NCBI RefSeq assembly: GCF_000186865.1
Contig: NW_008705568.1
Span: 1,748,001-1,812,000 of the forward strand
DNA from: Aureococcus anophagefferens
Lineage: Eukaryota; Sar; Pelagophyceae; Pelagomonadales; Pelagomonadaceae
Reading direction: 5' to 3'
Length of the DNA stretch: 64,000 bases
Positions 9,100 through 17,367 of this stretch are shown piece by piece; within the stretch, counting starts at the first letter, position 1; each line of letters opens with the position of its first letter. A program made the position numbers and the translations under genes. The notes under the pieces were generated by a model. It was not told the origin of the DNA. It searched no databases and saw only the letters and a list, made by a program, of their open reading frames with translations.

Positions 9100-9813
9100 C
9101 TAGGCGCGGAGCATCGCGCGGAGCTCGGCGACGGACCGCTCGTAGCTCGCGCCGTCGGGCTCGGCGATCCACGCGAGCGCGGCGCCGCGGACGACGTAGA
9201 GCCGGAGCGGCCACGGCGCGTAGGCGCGCTCGAAGGCCTCGTCGGTCGGGTCGTCGACGACGACGGGCGAGGCGATGCCGTAGTCGGCCGCGTAGCGGCG
9301 CGCGAGCGCGACGCGGTCCGCGAGCGTCCGCGGCTGGTCGACGACGACGGGCGCCGCCGCGAAGCGCGCGGACCGCAGGGGCCACTCGTCCGCGGCGTGC
9401 GCCTCGGCGACGTAGACGAACGTGAAGTCCGCGCCGGGGCACTCGCGCGCGAGCGCGTCGAGCTCGGGCCCGACGCGGCGGAACGGCGGTCACGACACGG
9501 AGCCCGCGACGACGACGAGCGGCTTGGCGGCGTCGCGGCCCGCGAGGAGCGACGTCTTCGAGCCGTCGAGGCGCCAGAGCGCGACGTCCGGCGCCGCGTC
9601 GCCGACGCGGAGGTCGCCGCGCCGCGCGCGGTTGTGGCGCACCCAGTGGCAGATCTCCGGGTGGCGGAGCGCCGCGCCGCGCAGCGCGTCGACGCGCGCG
9701 TCGACCGCCGCCTCGGAGCTGCCCGGCGCGAGCGACTCGCGCGCGACGCGGCGCTGCGCCGCGCGCGCGACCTCGATCCAGTCGCTCGCCGCGCTCCGCT
9801 CCGCCGCCTCCAT
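9100..9813 (-). CDS. Iodothyronine deiodinase-like selenoprotein (Sec at in-frame UGA)
   Basis: Frame 9813-9100 gives 237 residues if the TGA at 9490-9492 is read as selenocysteine (position ~108). The context GSVS-Sec-PPFRR matches the catalytic Sec-PPF site of deiodinases. Downstream family features continue in the same frame: VYVAEAHAADEW, PVVVDDPTDEAFERAYAPW, RLYVVRG and a closing SYERSVAELRAML. The thioredoxin-like fold carries out reductive dehalogenation in animals; the algal substrate is unknown. Homology on both sides of the TGA argues against a nonsense pseudogene. The start is uncertain: 9813 is the first ATG, but coding-like sequence extends in frame upstream to the previous gene's stop at 9901-9903. 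Confidence 0.85.
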
Positions 9814-9900
9814 CGCCCGCTGCGTCTCCGGCGCGCGCCGCAGCGCGTCCTCGCGCCGGAGCAGGGCCACGAGCTCGGCCTCGCTCGGCGCGGCCGCCGC

Positions 9901-11508
9901 TCAGGCGCGGCGCGGCTTCTTCCGCGGCCGCGCCTCCGCGAGGAGGCAGCGGAGCCGCGCGATGTAGGCCGCGTCGTCCTCGCCGTCGCGCTGCTCGTCC
10001 TCGTCGTCGTCCGAGTCCGAGTCCGAGTCCAGTTCGACGACGCCGTCGCTGCTCGTGCGGAGCGCGGCGAGGCCCGCGGCGCGCGCGGCGATGCCTTTGA
10101 GGCTCTCGTAGCGCCAGGTGATCGTGTGCTCGCCCTTCCGCGACACGAGCGTGAAGGTCTTGGGCATGCCGCTCTGCGCGGACGACTCGTCGAACATGCC
10201 GCCGCGGAGGCGGAGCACGAGGCAAATCGTCGACTCGTTCTTGATGCAGTAGTCCGCGATCGTCCGACCATCTTCGAGCTGCTTACCCTCGTAGACCATG
10301 CGCTGCTGGTCCGGCGGGATGCCCTCAGCGACTTGGATCTTCTGCTTGACGTTGTCGATCGTGTCCGAGTAATCGATGTCGAGCGTAATGATCTTCTCCG
10401 TCAGCATCTTGACGTAGACGCGCAGGGGGCCGGACTCGCCGGGGCCCTGGCCGCAAATGCGGGGCACGAGGTGCAGCGTCGACTCGGGCGTGATGTAGTA
10501 GTTGGCGAGCGTCCATTCATCCTTGTCAAGGACCTTGCGATGCTTGCCTTTGTGGATCAAACGCTGCCATTGTGGATCAAAGGTCTCCGCGATCTTCTTC
10601 TTGACCGATCCGATCGTGTCGGAGAGGTCCAGGTCGAGCGTGATGGTCTTGCCCGCCAGCGTCGTGACGGAGACTCGCAGGCTGCCGGACTTGTCCGGGC
10701 CAGGCACCGCGGGCGCGACGTCGCCGGGGATGCGTTCGATCTTGGCGAACTCCCACTCCTTGTTGCACAGGGGGCAGACGGACCGCGTCTTGAGCCAGCG
10801 CTGGATGCAGTCGAGGTGGAAGACCTGCGCGGAGCGTTGGTGAGTCACGCGCGCGCGCGAGGGAAGGCGGAACGAAAGGCCCGGCGGACGCGCGTGGCCG
10901 CAGCAGCCGAAGGCGATCGACAGGCCGTTCTCGTTGATCGGCGACGGGTTCGCCTCGTACTCGAAGGACGGCTCGTTGAGCGAGTTCCGGCAGATGGCGC
11001 ACTTGTCGGGCTTCCGGCCCTGCGACGACGACGACGACGACGGCGCCGCGACCGAGGTCGTCGTTTTCTGCTGCTTGGCGGGCGGCGCAGACGGGGCCGG
11101 CGGCGGCGCGGCGGAGCTGCCGAGGGAGAAGGCGCGCTTGGGGCGCGCGGCCGCGCGCGCGATGACGTCGGACTCCAGGACGCCGTCGACGACGATGCAC
11201 TTCTCCGTGAACCAGTGCACGCCGGCGTACATCAACCGCTCCCCCAGGTTGGGGATGTCGTCGCGCTCGAGCGAACGCGCGTCCACGAGCTCGAAGAGCT
11301 TGCCGTCGTCGAAGTAGACGCGCGCGTCGTGGGCGAGCTCTTTTTTCTCGAGCACCCGCAGCGCGCACGTCGGCTGCGGGCGCAGCGTCGCGCAGGCGGC
11401 GAGCGAAAAAGCCGCCCGGGCCTTGTTCAAAAGCTCGTATCTTCTTATTCCGCCTTCGGGGATGTCGAACATGCGCGTGGCCGAGCCAAAAGTCAGGGTG
11501 CAGGCCAT
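9901..11508 (-). CDS. RBX1-like RING-H2 protein fused to two ubiquitin-like domains
   Basis: Exons 11508-10894 and 10824-9901 (intron 10825-10893, GC-AG) give 512 residues. A novel N-terminal ~200 residues precede a RING-H2 finger of the RBX1 cullin-ligase type: KCAICRNSL, then FGCCGH joined across the intron to [11 protein letters not shown], then [10 protein letters not shown]. Two ubiquitin-like domains follow; the second is near-canonical ([21 protein letters not shown]) but continues with MFDES rather than stopping. The tail is acidic, then basic (PRKKPRRA). It probably acts in ubiquitin or NEDD8 conjugation. Joining at the intron gives exact zinc-ligand spacing, which supports the GC donor. 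Diverges from the next gene over 224 bp. Confidence 0.85.
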   Translation of the reverse strand: MACTLTFGSATRMFDIPEGGIRRYELLNKARAAFSLAACATLRPQPTCALRVLEKKELAHDARVYFDDGKLFELVDARSLERDDIPNLGERLMYAGVHWFTEKCIVVDGVLESDVIARAAARPKRAFSLGSSAAPPPAPSAPPAKQQKTTTSVAAPSSSSSSQGRKPDKCAICRNSLNEPSFEYEANPSPINENGLSIAFGCCGHARPPGLSFRLPSRARVTHQRSAQVFHLDCIQRWLKTRSVCPLCNKEWEFAKIERIPGDVAPAVPGPDKSGSLRVSVTTLAGKTITLDLDLSDTIGSVKKKIAETFDPQWQRLIHKGKHRKVLDKDEWTLANYYITPESTLHLVPRICGQGPGESGPLRVYVKMLTEKIITLDIDYSDTIDNVKQKIQVAEGIPPDQQRMVYEGKQLEDGRTIADYCIKNESTICLVLRLRGGMFDESSAQSGMPKTFTLVSRKGEHTITWRYESLKGIAARAAGLAALRTSSDGVVELDSDSDSDDDEDEQRDGEDDAAYIARLRCLLAEARPRKKPRRA

Positions 11509-11732
11509 GGTCGTTTCGGCAGGAGTAGAGGTGAGCGTGACGATGGATTTGTTGCGTTCGGAGCGCGCAGTGTGGGCAGAAGATGGTCGAGAAGGGCGGA
11601 GCGACGGACCAGATCGGTCTCGTTCGCGAGGGATGCGAGGGGCAACATTGACCATTCTCATAAGATTGACCTTGTTGCGGCCGCCGATGGCATCCGCTTG
11701 AAAGCTCGTCGCTCACCGAGACGCGAGACGCG
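11509..11732. promoter_or_regulatory. Bidirectional promoter region
   Basis: This 224-bp gap separates divergent start codons at 11508 (minus) and 11733 (plus). It is less GC-rich than the genes and contains the related words CATTGACC and GATTGACC around 11645-11670. No TATA box is obvious. Both transcription starts must lie within it. Confidence 0.5.
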
Positions 11733-12734
11733 ATGTACGGCCGCGTCCCGGCCTTCGAGATCGGCCACGACGAGGACACGCCCCGGAGCCACCGGCGCGC
11801 GGGCTACAGCCCGGCGCGCGTCGCGGCGCGCCTCCAGAACATCGTCCAGAGCCAGGGCCTGGGCCTGCTCCTGGGCATCTTCGGCGTCTTCTTCGTCTTC
11901 GTCTTCGTGCCCGTCTTCGTCGTCGACGACCTGCTCTACGTGCGGACGGTCGCGCCGGAGTACGACCGCAAGAGCCGGAAGCGGCCCAGCGCGGCGGCCG
12001 TCCTGGCGCGCCACGAGCGGTCCTTCGAATCGCGGCACCCGCTCCGGAGCCACAACCGCAGCGGCCTCGCCGCGCACCTCGACGCGCTGCGCAACGCGAC
12101 GGGCGACCGGCCGGGGGCCTACGCGCTGCGCGGCTACCCGGACTCGCGCGGCGCGGCGCCGGAGGCGGCCCCGCCGCCCGTCGACGACGACCGGAAATCC
12201 GTCGTCGCCGACGACGAGCCGCCGCCGCACGTCGACGACGGCGTCGCCCCGCCGCCGGAGCCCATCGACGGCGGCGTCCCGCGCGACGCCGCGCCGTCGC
12301 CGGCGGACGCCGAGGAGCCGTCGCCGGCGGTCGACGACGGCGTCCACCGCGACGTCGAGGACTTCGAGGACGTCGCGCGCGCCGCCGACCGGGCCGAGCG
12401 GGACGCCGCGGAGGACGAGCCGCAGATGACGCTCGACGAGCCCGCGGCGCCCGCCGACGAGCCCGCGGCGCCCGCCGACGAGCCCGCTGCCGCGGCGCCG
12501 CCCGCCGAGCAGGACCCCGCGGACGACCCGCAGATGACGCTCGACGAGCCCGCGGCCGCCGACGAGGCGCCGGTCGCGGCGCCCGCCGACGACGCCGACG
12601 CCCAGCTCGACGTCGACCAGACGATGACGCTCGACGAGCCCGCGGCGGCCCCGGAGGACCCCGCCGCCGACGAGGGCGACGCCGTCGTCGTCGACGTCGA
12701 GAGCGCGCCGAGCGACGCCGCGGACCCGAACTAA
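11733..12734 (+). CDS. Single-pass membrane protein with acidic repeat tail
   Basis: The 333-residue single-exon protein has a ~50-residue basic N-terminus, one strong membrane segment (GIFGVFFVFVFVPVFVV) and a long Asp/Glu/Pro/Ala-rich C-terminal region. Three copies of MTLDEPAA occur in that region, spaced about 35-40 residues apart. There is no cleavable signal peptide, so the membrane segment is probably a signal anchor; positive residues before it suggest the N-terminus is cytosolic. Function is unknown, and the repeats could be short binding motifs. Confidence 0.65.
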   Translation: MYGRVPAFEIGHDEDTPRSHRRAGYSPARVAARLQNIVQSQGLGLLLGIFGVFFVFVFVPVFVVDDLLYVRTVAPEYDRKSRKRPSAAAVLARHERSFESRHPLRSHNRSGLAAHLDALRNATGDRPGAYALRGYPDSRGAAPEAAPPPVDDDRKSVVADDEPPPHVDDGVAPPPEPIDGGVPRDAAPSPADAEEPSPAVDDGVHRDVEDFEDVARAADRAERDAAEDEPQMTLDEPAAPADEPAAPADEPAAAAPPAEQDPADDPQMTLDEPAAADEAPVAAPADDADAQLDVDQTMTLDEPAAAPEDPAADEGDAVVVDVESAPSDAADPN

Positions 12735-12878
12735 AGCCCACTGTGAGTCACGGAACCTAGCCCGAGGGCGGGATGCGACACGACGCCGGCCCCGGCCGGC
12801 GGCCGGCGCGCGGCGCCGGCACGAGCGCCATCCCTGGCCTGGGCGTTGCTGTTCAGCGTGAAGGCCGAGCGCGGCCAC

Positions 12879-15530
12879 TCACCCCTTAATGCGCGCGTTG
12901 CTCTTCTGGGCCTCGGCGCTCTTGTCGAGCGTGAGCGCGTCGCCCGCGAGGCCCTTGCGGCTCCGGACCGCGGCGATGGCCTGCCGCGCGGCGTTCGCGG
13001 CCGCGAAGACGCGGTCGTCGACGTCGCCGTGCTCCTCGCGCTCGTCCTCCGTCGTCGGCGTCCAGAACGGGTCCACGTCCATGACCGCGAAGCCGTCGAA
13101 GGCCATCTGCGGCGCCGTGCCGTGGCCCGACGTCCACTGGAGCAGGTCCGCGCCGAAACCGAGCGCCGCGCCCGCGGGCAGCGACGCGCGCACGACGAAG
13201 AGGTCCGTGCCCTCGAGCAGCGTCTCCTCGAGGACCCTGCCCCGCCGCTTGCTGAGCAGGCCGAACATCTTGCCGAGCGCGTCCTTGCCGCAGTGGAGCT
13301 CGCAGGCGCAGAGCGGCTCGACGACGCGCGGCTCCGCCGTCAAAAACGCGACGCGGCACGCGCGGCGGCACGCCGCGGCGAGGTCTACCGCGTCCGCGCC
13401 GTTGACCGACGCCGCGTCGCGGACCTCGAGCACGAACAAGACGCCGTGGAGCGGCTCCTCGGCCAGGGGCCCCGCGAGCGCGGCGTCGGCGAAGCCCTGC
13501 GCGAGCGCCGCGACCGCGGCCGCGTCCAGCGCGTCCGCGGCGCCGGGCGCCGCCGCGAGCGCGTTGCCGCGCGCCGCGCGCGGGCCCCGGGCGAGGACGC
13601 GGCGGCCGCCGACGTCGAGGGGCGCCGCGTCGTCGAGGAGCGCGTCCGCGCCGGCGAGCGAGCCGCAGGACACCGCGAAGCCCAAAGCGTCGTCCGCGAA
13701 CGTGCCCCGCGCGCCCCCGCGGCCCGAGGGCCAGTCGTCCGCGAACGTCTTCCCCTCCCACGCGGCGAAGCCGTCCTCGTCGCGCCAGGGCGGCGGCCGC
13801 TTGCAGGGCGCGCCCGACGGTTCCGCCAGACCCTCGCGGAAGCCGACGATGGGCTCCGAGACGTCGAGCGCGATGGCCTCGTCGCCGCCGCAGTAGGCCC
13901 TCAGATCGCGCAGCGCCTGGTCGAGGTGGAGCTCGCCGACGCACCCGACGACCTTCTCGCCGTCGTTCCGAAACTCCACCGTCGCCGCGGCGTCGAGGGC
14001 CTGGAGCAGCCGCAGGCCCCGGTCCAGGCGCGCACTCTCGGCCCTCTTCTGGGCCGCGACGGCCACGCGCACGAGCGGCAGCGCCGTCGCGCCCGCGGGC
14101 GCCGCGAGCGCCCCGTCCAAGCTCGGGTCCGCGAGCGTCGCGCGCTTCAGCTCCCCCAGCGCCGCGGCGACGCCGGGGCCCAGGCACGCGACGCAGCCGG
14201 CGCGCGCCTCGTCGATCGGGACCAGCTCGCCGCCCATCATCGCGGACACGGCGTCGACGACGACGGCCGCGCCGCTCTCGCCGACGCGCAGCGCCGCGCC
14301 CGCGCGCAGCGTGCCGCTGAGCACGCGCACGGCGCAGGCGACGGCGTCGCTGCCCGGGCGGCTGAAGTTCTTCGCCACGTACGCGAGCGGGAGGCCGTCC
14401 GCGTCGCACGCGCGCACGAGCGCCGCGAGCGGCGACGCCGAGTCGGGAAGGAGCGCCGCGGTCCGCAGGCCGAGGGCCGCCTCCGGCGGCGGCACGCGCT
14501 CGACGACGGCCTTGCAGAGCGCGTCCGTCGCGGGGAACTTGCGTCGCAGGCACGCGCGCGCGTCGTCGGCGACGGACCGCTTCTTCCGCGACGGCTTCTC
14601 GTCGGGCTCGAACCAGGGCCCCAGGTCGTCGAGGGCCGTCCCCGTCAGGAGCTGGAACAGGGGCGCGAGCACGAGCGTCGGGAAGATGGCGTCGTCGGGG
14701 TACGACGGGTCCCGGAGCCGCTTGACCTTGTCGCCGTCGAGCGCGAAGTCCCCGAACAACACCGTGGCGAGCGCCTTCGGCGTCGTCTTCGCGGGGAAGC
14801 GGGGCAACAGCACCTTGGCCACCTGGAGCGCCGTGAAGCCCCAGCCGTCGAGCGCGGACGCGAAGACGACGTTGCCCTTCTCCGCCGCGAAGGCGGCCCT
14901 GGCGGCGAAGGCGTCGTCGCAGCCGTGCAAGCGCAAAGCCTCGTGGAGCGCCGCGTTCGCGTTCTCGAGCACGCGCCGCAGCCGCAAAAAGGCCTCCATG
15001 GGCGAGTCCGCCGTCTCCACGGCGAGGCGGTCGAGCTTGTTGAGCACCAGGATCGGTGCCAGCCGCTCCGCGCACGCGGCCCGCAACGCGAAGCGCGTCT
15101 GCACGCGCACGCCCTCGACGACGTCGACGACGATGACCGCGCCGTCGCTCAGGCGCGTCGCCGCGCAGGCGTCGTGGCTGAAGTCGATGTGGCCGGGCGA
15201 GTCGACGAGCGTGATCGCGTAGTCCCGGTCGCCCTTGTCCCCGGTCTCCCAGGCCTGCGGCGGCGGGCCGACGCGCCGGTGCAGGATCGTGATGGCCGAC
15301 GCGCGCATGGTGATGCCGCGCTCCTGCTCGTCGACCGTGTCGTCGAGGTAGCGCAGCGTGCCGGCGAGGCGCGCGGGGATGTGGCCGTTCTCCGCCAACA
15401 GCCAGTCGACGAGGCTCGACTTGCCGTGGTCCACGTGGCCCAGCACGCAGATCGCGCGGCTCCGCCGCGGCTGCCGCCACAGCGCGACGAGCTCGGCGCC
15501 GCTCGGGGGGCGCTTCTTGGTCGAGCTCAT
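12879..15530 (-). CDS. EFL1: Elongation factor-like GTPase 1 (EFL1/Ria1), ribosome maturation
   Basis: The 883-residue single exon starts at the ATG at 15528-15530 (MSSTKKRPPSG). G-domain motifs are complete: P-loop GHVDHGKSS (residues ~31-39), DEQERGITM, DSPGH and NKLD. EF-G/eEF2-like domains II-V follow, including GELHLDQALRDL and LHGVLFVLEV, and the C-terminal GFGADLLQWTSGHGTA region. EFL1 with SBDS removes eIF6 from cytoplasmic 60S subunits. A family-typical insertion (about residues 290-340) separates it from eEF2, and the eEF2 diphthamide segment is not conserved. It is somewhat shorter than animal EFL1 (about 1,100 residues). Converges on the membrane-protein gene with a 144-bp gap. 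Confidence 0.92.
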   Translation of the reverse strand: MSSTKKRPPSGAELVALWRQPRRSRAICVLGHVDHGKSSLVDWLLAENGHIPARLAGTLRYLDDTVDEQERGITMRASAITILHRRVGPPPQAWETGDKGDRDYAITLVDSPGHIDFSHDACAATRLSDGAVIVVDVVEGVRVQTRFALRAACAERLAPILVLNKLDRLAVETADSPMEAFLRLRRVLENANAALHEALRLHGCDDAFAARAAFAAEKGNVVFASALDGWGFTALQVAKVLLPRFPAKTTPKALATVLFGDFALDGDKVKRLRDPSYPDDAIFPTLVLAPLFQLLTGTALDDLGPWFEPDEKPSRKKRSVADDARACLRRKFPATDALCKAVVERVPPPEAALGLRTAALLPDSASPLAALVRACDADGLPLAYVAKNFSRPGSDAVACAVRVLSGTLRAGAALRVGESGAAVVVDAVSAMMGGELVPIDEARAGCVACLGPGVAAALGELKRATLADPSLDGALAAPAGATALPLVRVAVAAQKRAESARLDRGLRLLQALDAAATVEFRNDGEKVVGCVGELHLDQALRDLRAYCGGDEAIALDVSEPIVGFREGLAEPSGAPCKRPPPWRDEDGFAAWEGKTFADDWPSGRGGARGTFADDALGFAVSCGSLAGADALLDDAAPLDVGGRRVLARGPRAARGNALAAAPGAADALDAAAVAALAQGFADAALAGPLAEEPLHGVLFVLEVRDAASVNGADAVDLAAACRRACRVAFLTAEPRVVEPLCACELHCGKDALGKMFGLLSKRRGRVLEETLLEGTDLFVVRASLPAGAALGFGADLLQWTSGHGTAPQMAFDGFAVMDVDPFWTPTTEDEREEHGDVDDRVFAAANAARQAIAAVRSRKGLAGDALTLDKSAEAQKSNARIKG

Positions 15531-15669
15531 TGCCGCAGCCTTGGACGCTGAGTTGTTTACGGCACTTGTGCCGCGCCCATTGCGCCGCTCGCCGAGTGCA
15601 TGGAGGAGGGGAATAGCAACCACTGCGGCGGCGATCCGTTGAGCTTTGGTTTACTCTCGGCTCGCTGTA

Positions 15670-16386
15670 CTGGAGTAACCTAGCATGAACAAGCACCACA
15701 AATGGAAAAATGAAGCCGGACGACTTTGGACGCGCTTTTAGGCGCGATCGAAAGCTTAGAGCACGAACTACAACACCCTTGTGATGCCTAGCTCGGCCGA
15801 GTACGGCGACCTCGAGAACCCTGAAATTCGACTTTTTTTCCAGATAAAAATCGCTGGCAGCGCGTTCGCACATTAGAGAGAAACTTAGGCATCACCAGGG
15901 GAAGATTCTCAGCCCCGCTGGGCTGGAGGAGCGTCCTTAAAGCGTATCCAAGGTCGTCCGCGTTATTTTTCTAAATAACATTTAGTTTGCTTGAACTTCA
16001 ATGTGACTTCAACATAAAAGGCAACTTGGGATATCGCAGATTGTTGCCTACGGTCTTCCTGACATCAGGAACGAAAACACAACGTCGGATATGTACACAG
16101 ACGTACGGGGCTCGGCGTTCTCCGTCGGGATCGTGGAGTTCGTAATTTCGCCCCAGCCATCCGTCGACAGTGGCCGGGGCTCAGCGGCCCGGGGGGGCTC
16201 AGCGTACGGCATGGGCACGTGGGGCTGTGTTCAGCCACGAAAACCGAACCAATCGGAGAGCTTGGAAGTTCTACCAGCGGAGGGGCTCCAGAGGACTCAG
16301 AAAATGCAAAATTGGCCGCCCCGCTACCGCCCTGGGGGGAGGTAAAAATCCCCGACACCAAGTCGGTTTATGCTAGGTTACTCTAG
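15670..16386. mobile_element. MITE-like element with 21-bp inverted ends and TA target sites
   Basis: The left end CTGGAGTAACCTAGCATGAAC and the right end (reverse-complemented CTAGAGTAACCTAGCATAAAC) match at 19 of 21 positions. Each end is bordered by TA (15668-15669 and 16387-16388), the target-site signature of Tc1/mariner-type elements. The 717-bp interior has no transposase-like frame, so it would be non-autonomous. It is unrelated in sequence to the introners. Confidence 0.65.
15776..15900. repeat. Inverted repeat nested in the MITE-like element
   Basis: CCCTTGTGATGCCTA at 15776-15790 is the inverse of TAGGCATCACCAGGG at 15886-15900, with one mismatch. The 125-bp unit could be a hairpin or a second small transposon that inserted into the larger one. 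I see no convincing flanking duplication. Confidence 0.6.
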
Positions 16387-16995
16387 TATGTGTTTGGTTC
16401 CGCTCATCGGCTCGCTGTATGTATTTGGTTCCGCTGATTTCGGGCCGAGAAGTGCCGAGACGGCATGGACGCATTAAATTTAGTCGAGCGCGCCTACCAC
16501 CGCGCGCGCCCCCCCGCGTGCAAGATCGCTGGGACTGCGCATAGCGCACACATCGGGGCTGCCATCCGCGAAGGAGCGGCAGCGTTTGGATTGCGACTCG
16601 CTGAGAACACAAGCGGCTTCGGGCGACCGATTTGACGGACGCGACGCCCCTCCCCCGGCCCGTGAGCGGCCCGGGCAGCCCCGCGCAGCAGCAGGGATCG
16701 TCCGCTGTCGACCCGAGAGCGCCCTGCCACAAGGGTTGGCCCCGCGGACCCGAGGAAGTCGATCTGACGTGTTCGCGCTGAAACCGCGTCGCGCGCGCCC
16801 GCACGCCCGCGCGCGCGGTGTCGCACGTCGTTCGAGCCAAGTCAGCAACTGAGCAGTCCGAGGGTATCAGACATGTACCCCGAGCCTCCGATCCAGCCAG
16901 CACGCTGCCCAGAGCCCAAAATGGGCTGCTTTTCGGCTCGCAGAGCATGCCGAAATGCTCGAACTTCGCGCAGCGATTCCGGATGACGGTCAGGG

Positions 16996-17072
16996 TGTCC
17001 ATGGTCACGGAGCACAGTTCCGAGCACACCAGAGGCACGTCTGCCGCGATCCGCAGCCCGTGACCATGGACA
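16996..17072. repeat. Perfect 15-bp inverted repeat with 47-bp spacer
   Basis: TGTCCATGGTCACGG at 16996-17010 is exactly inverted at 17058-17072. It lies about 300 bp upstream of the giant gene. It might form an RNA hairpin if transcribed. No gene assigned. Confidence 0.7.
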
Positions 17073-17167
17073 GCCGGCCGCGCGCGCGCCGGCAAATGCC
17101 AAAGAGAGGCTCTCCCTGCTTCTCCCCTCATAGTGCATGGTGAAGCCTATTGAAGCTCGTGGTGCCC

Positions 17168-17350
17168 CGGTGAGGGCAGTTTACGACGTGCAAACGATAG
17201 ACTCCCGCGCCCTTCAGCCTCGCGCAGTGTACGACGTGCCAACGATCGAGGCCCGCGCGCCGGGCAGCCTCGCGCAGCGTACGACGTGCCAACGATAGAG
17301 GCCGGCGCCGGGCAGCCGCGCGCAGTGTACAACCGATCGAGGCCGCAGCG
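17168..17350 (+). repeat. Tandem repeat of ~50-60 bp just upstream of the large gene
   Basis: About four degenerate copies share the words GTACGACGTGCCAACGAT, GAGGCC and GGGCAGCC, with variable spacing. The array ends 17 bp before the ATG at 17368, so it lies in the promoter or 5' UTR. Copy number may vary between strains. Confidence 0.7.
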
Positions 17351-17367
17351 GGCAGCCTTCTTGCGCC

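Larger units (their letters stand above)
15531..17367. other. Long non-coding interval
   Basis: This 1.84-kb stretch is the largest gap and is less GC-rich than its surroundings. It holds the EFL1 promoter, a MITE-like element with TA target sites, a nested inverted repeat, CTTCAA words at 15996 and 16007, a 15-bp inverted repeat at 16996-17072 and a tandem repeat reaching the next start codon. Several short open frames exist but lack the local codon bias. I searched by eye for tRNA, 5S rRNA and U-snRNA signatures and found none. Confidence 0.6.

Noticed and set aside
9490..9492. TGA as a nonsense mutation making the deiodinase-like gene a pseudogene
   Set aside because: The TGA is precisely at the known Sec position, and strong family conservation and codon bias continue downstream without frameshifts.
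9397..12429. 1,010-codon plus-strand frame opposite the selenoprotein and RING-ubiquitin genes
   Set aside because: Antisense shadow. The minus strand encodes recognisable RING, ubiquitin-like and deiodinase domains.
12886..15873. 995-codon minus-strand frame overlapping EFL1
   Set aside because: Out of frame with the complete set of GTPase motifs; low-complexity Arg-rich translation.
16373..17131. Minus-strand open frame of 252 codons in the long intergenic gap
   Set aside because: Lacks the strong third-position GC bias of real genes here, overlaps inverted repeats and resembles no family I know.
15531..17367. tRNA, 5S rRNA or spliceosomal snRNA gene
   Set aside because: No cloverleaf, internal promoter boxes or conserved snRNA blocks were recognised by eye. 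A covariance-model scan would be decisive.
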